Below are positions 5,513-8,864 of a DNA stretch of 8,864 nucleotides, one piece after another. The DNA lies in NCBI GenBank assembly GCA_002408445.1, contig DHSK01000132.1:1-8864 (forward strand), written 5' to 3'. Source of the DNA: Syntrophomonas sp. UBA5288. GTDB lineage: Bacteria > Bacillota > Syntrophomonadia > Syntrophomonadales > Syntrophomonadaceae. Every line of letters begins with the position of its first letter. The first letter of the stretch is position 1. Position numbers and translations under genes: made by a program. The notes under the pieces were generated by a model, which saw only the letters and a list, made by a program, of their open reading frames with translations, made no database searches and had not been told where the DNA came from.

Positions 5513-6970
5513 TTAATCCGCTTCTATATCGGAATCTTGTTGAACTTGTAAAATAGTTGTATCATAATCCGGCATGATGACCTTGATTCGTGTACCTTGT
5601 CCGGTTTCACTCTCCACCTCTATTTTCCAATCATGCAGCTCAGCAATCTGGAAGCAGATGGCCAGTCCGAGTCCCAAACCATTCTGCCCGGCTCTGGCTT
5701 CATCCGTGGTATAAAAGGGCTCAAACAGCCTGGTGCGTGCCTCTGGGGGAATCCCGTTTCCTTCATCCTTAACAAAAATCCCGCTCTGCACTCCATGTCT
5801 GAATACGCCCAAGGTGATATTGCCTTTTTTAGGGGACGCTTTCACCGCATTCTCTAGTAGATTTGCGATCAAAATGGCACACAGCTCAGGATCTCCATCG
5901 AATCTATGATCGTCCGGTTCAATGAGCAGCTTTATTTGCTCATTTTCCAGCCTCATTCTGAAGGATTGTGCTGCCTGGGCAAAGACTTCCCGTGCACTGA
6001 GACTTTCCCGCTGGAGGCTTGATTGTCTTAGCTTGACCAGCTTCAGCATGCTTTCCGCCAGATGTTGAATCCGTTTACCTTCGCGATAGATATTGTCAAT
6101 ACTGATTTGAAAGTTCTCCTGAGTTAAATCCTGCCTTTTCAGCAGTTCGGAATAGCCGATTATCGAGGTTAGCGGTGTCCGTAATTCATGGGTGAAATTA
6201 TCGATAAATTGCTGCTTCTGCCCGGCAGCTTCATTTAATTCCTTTATTTTATGCTGAATGAGGTCAGCCATACGATTAAAGCTCCGGGCTAAAGTACCTA
6301 TTTCATCGTTATAATTATAGGTAACCCGTTGCGCATAAGTTCCCGCCGCAATCTCCCGAGCACTTAAGGTTAGCTCTTCCAGTGGACGGGTGATCTTCCT
6401 GCTGATAAGATAGATACCGGCACCAAAAAGCAGACAGGCACCAAGAGCGATCGCCATAAAGGCGATATATTGCCTTTGTCTTTTCTCATATATTGTACTG
6501 ATATCTTTGATGTAACTGACATAAATATCTTCTCCGCCCACTGTAAGCAAAGATGAGGCAAACAGATATACCTTATCTCCCCGGTCACGGATGATGTAGT
6601 TCTGGCTGCCCGGTTTGATTTTTTGCAACTCAGCCCGGCTCGAGCTGAGCTTTCCGGGAAAATTCTGATAAAAAGCCTGGCGATCCTGCCGTAATACTTC
6701 CAGGTAAGAGCCTGGCGGTATCGCATTACGTGCATAGCTAGCCACATAATTACGAAGTATCTGCAGTTCCATACTTTCGGTCCCGGCAATCCCGTTTTGA
6801 AGCAGGACCTCAATTCCTGAGCTCAAGGTCTGCTGTTGCTCCAGGACCCTGCCCAGCTCACCGCGCAGTTCTGAAGCATGACTGCTCTCAATGATGGCCA
6901 GACCGGAGATATTGAAAATCACGATAAAGAGAAGCAAAGACCATAAGGCCATTCTTTTCCATAATTTCAT
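5513..6970 (-). CDS. Membrane sensor histidine kinase (HAMP, HisKA, HATPase)
   Basis: This 485-aa sensor kinase would autophosphorylate on His and pass the phosphate to the response regulator encoded two genes downstream. Domains in order: a first membrane segment about 8-28; an extracytoplasmic sensor region of about 135 residues; a second membrane segment about 168-189; HAMP about 190-242 (PLEELTLSAREIAAG, DEIGTLARSFNRM); the HisKA dimer helix with His261 in FTHELRTPLTSIIGYSELL; and the ATPase domain with the N box at Asn374 (LLENAVKAS), G1 DEGNGIPP (from Asp402), F box FEPFYTTD and G2 GLGLGLAI (431-438). All catalytic motifs are intact. The start at 6970 has AAAGGA about eight bases upstream. 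It is the first gene of the operon, and the lipoprotein begins 42 bases after its stop. The extracytoplasmic domain is not a type I recognise, so its signal is unknown; the adjacent lipoprotein suggests an envelope signal. Confidence 0.94.
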   Translation of the reverse strand: MKLWKRMALWSLLLFIVIFNISGLAIIESSHASELRGELGRVLEQQQTLSSGIEVLLQNGIAGTESMELQILRNYVASYARNAIPPGSYLEVLRQDRQAFYQNFPGKLSSSRAELQKIKPGSQNYIIRDRGDKVYLFASSLLTVGGEDIYVSYIKDISTIYEKRQRQYIAFMAIALGACLLFGAGIYLISRKITRPLEELTLSAREIAAGTYAQRVTYNYNDEIGTLARSFNRMADLIQHKIKELNEAAGQKQQFIDNFTHELRTPLTSIIGYSELLKRQDLTQENFQISIDNIYREGKRIQHLAESMLKLVKLRQSSLQRESLSAREVFAQAAQSFRMRLENEQIKLLIEPDDHRFDGDPELCAILIANLLENAVKASPKKGNITLGVFRHGVQSGIFVKDEGNGIPPEARTRLFEPFYTTDEARAGQNGLGLGLAICFQIAELHDWKIEVESETGQGTRIKVIMPDYDTTILQVQQDSDIEAD

Positions 6971-7011
6971 TTGCGATTTCCTTTCGAATATGCCACTTTC
7001 GCTTCCAACCC

Positions 7012-7020
7012 ATTATAACA
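7012..7020 (-). promoter_or_regulatory. Extended -10 promoter candidate for the two-component operon
   Basis: On the minus strand the sequence reads TGT TATAAT, a perfect -10 hexamer with the TGn extension, 41 bases upstream of the kinase ATG. No good -35 lies at the usual distance, which is typical of extended -10 promoters. It is the only strong promoter-like signal in this intergenic region for the minus strand. Confidence 0.5.
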
Positions 7021-7037
7021 TTAAGGAGAACCGCAAT

Positions 7038-7124
7038 ATGCCATTGCTTGCATATATTTCTAGTTATATAGTCATATTCTTCCCGCTCTATGGCAGGGTG
7101 TTTTGCTTGCCATTACCACATTAA
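7038..7124 (+). CDS. Possible 28-residue hydrophobic small protein
   Basis: An ATG at 7038 is preceded by AAGGAG (7023-7028) at a good distance and opens 28 codons ending at TAA. The peptide is hydrophobic and aromatic in the middle (AYISSYIVIFFPLYG) and could be a single membrane segment. It lies between the divergent kinase and zinc-finger genes, on the opposite strand to the kinase and overlapping its likely promoter area. I do not recognise it. The ribosome site and composition are the only support, so it may be chance. Confidence 0.22.
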   Translation: MPLLAYISSYIVIFFPLYGRVFCLPLPH

Positions 7125-7275
7125 AAAAATCCCGAACGCAATTTATAGGAATAATAATTAATCATAAAGCAGAAAATGGTTGAAAGTACTTGGTAGCTTG
7201 CATAGGTGATCTGGAATTCAGAGATGTATCAAGAGCATTTTTATTATTACCAGGAAGGGTTTAAGGTGAAATCGA
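7125..7275. other. Upstream region of the YteA-like gene
   Basis: This AT-rich, non-coding stretch should hold the promoter of the gene at 7276. A weak candidate is TTGAAA (7180-7185) with TAGGTG 17 bases on (7203-7208); the -10 is poor, so another sigma factor may be used. No strong hairpin was seen. Confidence 0.25.
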
Positions 7276-7743
7276 ATGGATTACGAACAAATGCTTCAGG
7301 CCAAAAAAAGAGAACTTGAAGAGGTAATACAAAAAAAGCGTGATTTAATGATGATTCCGATAACGGAAACAGTTGATGAATTATCCATGTATGATCAGCA
7401 TCCGGCGGATCTTGGCTCGGAAATGTATGAGAGGGAAAAAGATGCCGGATTGTTGGAATTCTACGAACTTGAACTGGAAAAACTGAATGATGCCATTGAT
7501 CATTATAAAAAAGGAGAGTATGGAATTTGCGAAGTGTGTGGCAAATCGATTGAAAAAGAACGCTTGTCCCGATTGCTCAATACCACGTTGTGCGCCCAAT
7601 GTGCCCGTGATCAAGTCCGCGAGAATGAACATCCTGCCCAATATGACCTTATTAATGCCGGACAAATGTCCGACGAGGGGGAAACGTTTCAGGTGGCTGG
7701 ATATGACTTTTTCGAAGATGGGGATGGGAGCAGCAGCAGTTGA
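7276..7743 (+). CDS. TraR/DksA-type C4 zinc-finger protein, YteA-like
   Basis: This 155-aa protein belongs to the TraR/DksA superfamily. The N-terminal half is a charged helical region (KKRELEEVIQKKRDL) followed by YDQHPADLGSEMYEREKDAGL, a stretch characteristic of the YteA branch found in spore formers. The C4 zinc finger uses Cys85 and Cys88 (CEVC) with Cys106 and Cys109 (CAQC). The tail ends in an acidic stretch and four serines. YteA-type proteins are usually longer (over 200 aa), so this is a short member. DksA proteins bind RNA polymerase through the secondary channel, but whether YteA-like proteins do so is not established, and the family is mostly known by its sporulation-associated name. 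Start ATG 7276 has AAGGTGA (7263-7269) upstream. It is a single gene, ended by the terminator at 7806-7863. Confidence 0.85.
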   Translation: MDYEQMLQAKKRELEEVIQKKRDLMMIPITETVDELSMYDQHPADLGSEMYEREKDAGLLEFYELELEKLNDAIDHYKKGEYGICEVCGKSIEKERLSRLLNTTLCAQCARDQVRENEHPAQYDLINAGQMSDEGETFQVAGYDFFEDGDGSSSS

Positions 7744-7794
7744 TTTTAATACGGTGTACTAAGGCTGTACATAAATTCATACATTAGTATTGAT

Positions 7795-7816
7795 ACTTGG
7801 TTTGCAAAAACCAGGT
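7795..7816 (+). other. Hairpin overlapping the terminator's left arm
   Basis: ACTTGGTTT (7795-7803) can pair with AAACCAGGT (7808-7816) around a GCAA loop, nine pairs including one G-T. The right arm is the same sequence that forms the left arm of the following terminator, so the two structures exclude each other. The GCAA loop is a stable tetraloop type. Confidence 0.4.
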
Positions 7817-7863
7817 CCAGAAGATGAATAGATGCATTCATAATTACGGTCCTGGATTTTTTT
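7806..7863 (+). terminator. Intrinsic terminator after the YteA-like gene
   Basis: The outer stem CCAGGTCC (7811-7818) pairs with GGTCCTGG (7849-7855 region) with one mismatch, an inner stem ATGAAT/ATTCAT sits at its top, and a run of seven T follows (7857-7863), with matching A residues before the left arm. This is a good Rho-independent terminator about 60 bases past the stop. Confidence 0.75.
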
Positions 7864-7915
7864 ATCTTAATAAATTTTGTTTACTATTCATCTTAATGGC
7901 GTTTCACAGTAACAT

Positions 7916-7921
7916 TATAAT
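7916..7921 (+). promoter_or_regulatory. Possible -10 box (TATAAT) for the zinc-ribbon gene
   Basis: A perfect TATAAT lies about 90 bases upstream of the start at 8010, after the preceding terminator. The -35 region at 17 bases is poor (TTAATG). A CATAGTA a few bases on (7929-7935) could instead hint at a sporulation sigma factor, but no matching -35 was found. Confidence 0.35.
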
Positions 7922-7990
7922 CTATTCTTCATAGTATGTTAGAAAGCTTATTACTATGTTGTTGAGAATTTTTTACCTGATATTTTTCTC

Positions 7991-8000
7991 AAGGAAGGAG
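7991..8000 (+). promoter_or_regulatory. Ribosome binding site that sets the zinc-ribbon gene start
   Basis: AAGGAAGGAG lies nine bases from ATG 8010. It rules against the in-frame ATG at 7956, which would add an 18-residue hydrophobic leader encoded by the ribosome site itself. Confidence 0.8.
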
Positions 8001-8009
8001 ATATATTTT

Positions 8010-8564
8010 ATGGCTTATTGGATTTATTGTACAGATTGTAAACAGTGGAATAAATCCGCTACTTCGTTGTCAGATGGAATGACATGTTCCTTTTGCAATA
8101 ATTTACTTGCCAAGAGAAAACCATATAATCCTCAGAATGATGCGGTGACAGAAATAGAAGCAGCACCAAATAGCAGCCCAACACCTGAAATAGTCGAAGC
8201 ACCAAAAACAGACGATAATTCAGGTCCAAAAGCAATACCCATAATGTCGGAAACGGCCGAAGTTCCCGAGGTGGAAATGATGGAAACAGCTGAAGGGGAG
8301 GAAGCATCTGAAATAACTGAGGAACAAGAAATATCTGCAGCTAATGAAAGCGAAGAAAGTCCGGAGACGACAGCAGAGGAAGCAGAGGAAGAATCTGAGG
8401 AATCTGAGGAATCTGAGGAATCTGAAATACTCGAATCACCCGAATCACCAGAGGAACAAGCAGCACCTATAGTAAACGAAATTGCTCCAACTTCAAATAC
8501 GAAAAAGGCATCATTAACCAGAACACACAAGAAAAGCAGCCGGCGGTCGGGAAGACTGCGTTAG
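8010..8564 (+). CDS. Zinc-ribbon protein with acidic Glu/Ser repeats and basic tail, unknown function
   Basis: This 184-aa protein starts at ATG 8010, fixed by AAGGAAGGAG. Residues 1-35 form a compact zinc ribbon with Cys7/Cys10 (CTDC) and Cys26/Cys29 (CSFC), preceded by Tyr and Trp (MAYWIYC). Residues about 45-165 are low-complexity, rich in Glu, Ser, Ala and Pro, with many acidic runs and an EES tandem repeat (about 128-139). The last 20 residues are strongly basic (KKASLTRTHKKSSRRSGRLR) and could bind nucleic acid. It is probably a disordered, highly negatively charged protein with a folded zinc head and a positive end. No signal peptide is present, so it is likely cytoplasmic or within the spore. 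It is flanked by terminators on both sides, so it is monocistronic. I do not recognise a family and assign no function. Confidence 0.75.
   Translation: MAYWIYCTDCKQWNKSATSLSDGMTCSFCNNLLAKRKPYNPQNDAVTEIEAAPNSSPTPEIVEAPKTDDNSGPKAIPIMSETAEVPEVEMMETAEGEEASEITEEQEISAANESEESPETTAEEAEEESEESEESEESEILESPESPEEQAAPIVNEIAPTSNTKKASLTRTHKKSSRRSGRLR
8391..8426 (+). repeat. Four tandem 9-base repeats (GAATCTGAG) in the acidic region
   Basis: Three exact copies of GAATCTGAG and a fourth with one change run head to tail, encoding ESEESEESEESE. Two copies of CGAATCACC follow at 8432-8449. Being in frame (multiples of 3), copy-number slippage would change the protein length without breaking it. Confidence 0.8.
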
Positions 8565-8684
8565 CTTCAAAAATCTGATCGGTTCAATTATGGGCAGGGA
8601 ACTTGTACTTAATAGCATGGCAATGCTTAGCTGCGCTCTGCGTAATTACTAATATTGCCTTCTTGTTTGTTTATTGGATGTAAT
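8565..8684. other. Intergenic stretch after the zinc-ribbon gene
   Basis: No gene is seen. A short hairpin AGCAT/ATGCT (8614-8627) has no T run after it. Confidence 0.3.
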
Positions 8685-8722
8685 AACGGGCAGCTTTTGA
8701 TAGCTGAAGCGGCCCGTTTTCT
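8685..8722 (+). terminator. Intrinsic terminator downstream of the zinc-ribbon gene
   Basis: AACGGGC (8685-8691) pairs with GCCCGTT (8712-8718), and after one mismatch GCTT (8693-8696) pairs with AAGC (8707-8710). TTTTCTT follows. It lies about 120 bases after the stop and probably ends the 8010 transcript. Confidence 0.65.
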
Positions 8723-8784
8723 TCGCTGCCTGTAATTTTGAAATTTTAAAGATTTTTTTGGCGCTTTAAGCAGTAACTTTGCGA

Positions 8785-8860
8785 ATGTCATCCGGAGCTT
8801 TCCAGACGGATCTTGCAGTCTCAGAGATGGAAAGATCCTTCGTTGCACTCAGGCTGACAT
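8785..8860. repeat. Imperfect palindrome resembling a dispersed repeat
   Basis: ATGTCA (8785-8790) and TGACAT (8855-8860) form the tips, GGATCTT (8808-8814) and AAGATCC (8832-8838) the inner arms, and the parts between match partly (CCGGAG against CTCAGG). The whole is about 76 bases with a loop near 8815-8831. The phrase around AAGATCCTTCG...CTCAGG-TGACAT is one I recall as a widely dispersed non-coding repeat in bacterial genomes. Such repeats are often misannotated as short ORFs. Confidence 0.6.
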
Positions 8861-8864
8861 ATAA

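Noticed and set aside
6370..6813. 147-aa minus-strand open frame inside the histidine kinase gene
   Set aside because: It lies in another frame of a kinase gene with all motifs intact, and no domain is seen.
7956..8009. Upstream ATG (7956) as the zinc-ribbon gene start, which would give a hydrophobic leader
   Set aside because: The leader is encoded partly by the AAGGAAGGAG ribosome site of ATG 8010, and no ribosome site precedes 7956.
8391..8449. Tandem repeats considered as a CRISPR-like array
   Set aside because: The units are 9 bases, contiguous without spacers, and in frame within a coding region.
8132..8530. 132-aa Ser/Asp-rich open frame on the minus strand
   Set aside because: It is the antisense shadow of the acidic repeat region of the 8010-8564 gene; the Ser runs arise from the GAATCTGAG repeats and there is no ribosome site.
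8627..8848. 73-aa minus-strand open frame at the right edge
   Set aside because: It runs through a terminator and the palindromic repeat; its first part is the kind of spurious peptide such repeats produce.

Overview
The window looks like the chromosome of a spore-forming Firmicute, most likely a Clostridia/Peptococcaceae-type organism. This is inferred from a YteA-type TraR/DksA zinc-finger gene, AGGAGG-type ribosome binding sites, moderate to low GC, and a Gram-positive style histidine kinase and lipoprotein pair. No rRNA, tRNA or CRISPR array was seen.

Left third (1 to about 3660): a low-GC accessory region built from nested insertions. At the left edge are two translationally coupled tyrosine recombinase genes on the minus strand: a complete one of 415 aa, and the first 83 codons of a second that runs off the window. 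This matches the start of a recombinase-in-trio (RIT-like) element, although the expected third gene lies outside. Upstream of the first gene (1530-1636) is a cluster of short palindromes and copies of CTTTACATTA that probably forms the element's end. It abuts an IS21-family istA gene broken exactly where the catalytic Glu should be. The other end of the IS21 relic, with four CTGAGCCA-type repeats and a TG tip at about 2448, sits inside a third gene (2449-2941, plus strand), which has lost its N-terminus. The order of events reads as island gene, then IS21, then recombinase element. A strong hairpin and a small unknown membrane-anchored protein (3008-3445) follow.

Middle (3665-6970): a probable minus-strand operon in the order sensor histidine kinase, PepSY-repeat lipoprotein, OmpR/PhoB-type response regulator, with gaps of 42 and 18 bases. 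Having the regulator last and a lipoprotein between kinase and regulator is unusual. The lipoprotein probably works with the kinase at the membrane. An extended -10 promoter candidate lies just upstream of the kinase.

Right third (7038-8864): on the plus strand are a possible 28-residue hydrophobic small ORF, a YteA-like zinc-finger protein with a downstream terminator that has an overlapping alternative hairpin, and an unrecognised protein with an N-terminal zinc ribbon, a long acidic Glu/Ser repeat region and a basic tail. The window closes with a terminator and an imperfect palindrome of about 76 bases that looks like a dispersed repeat.
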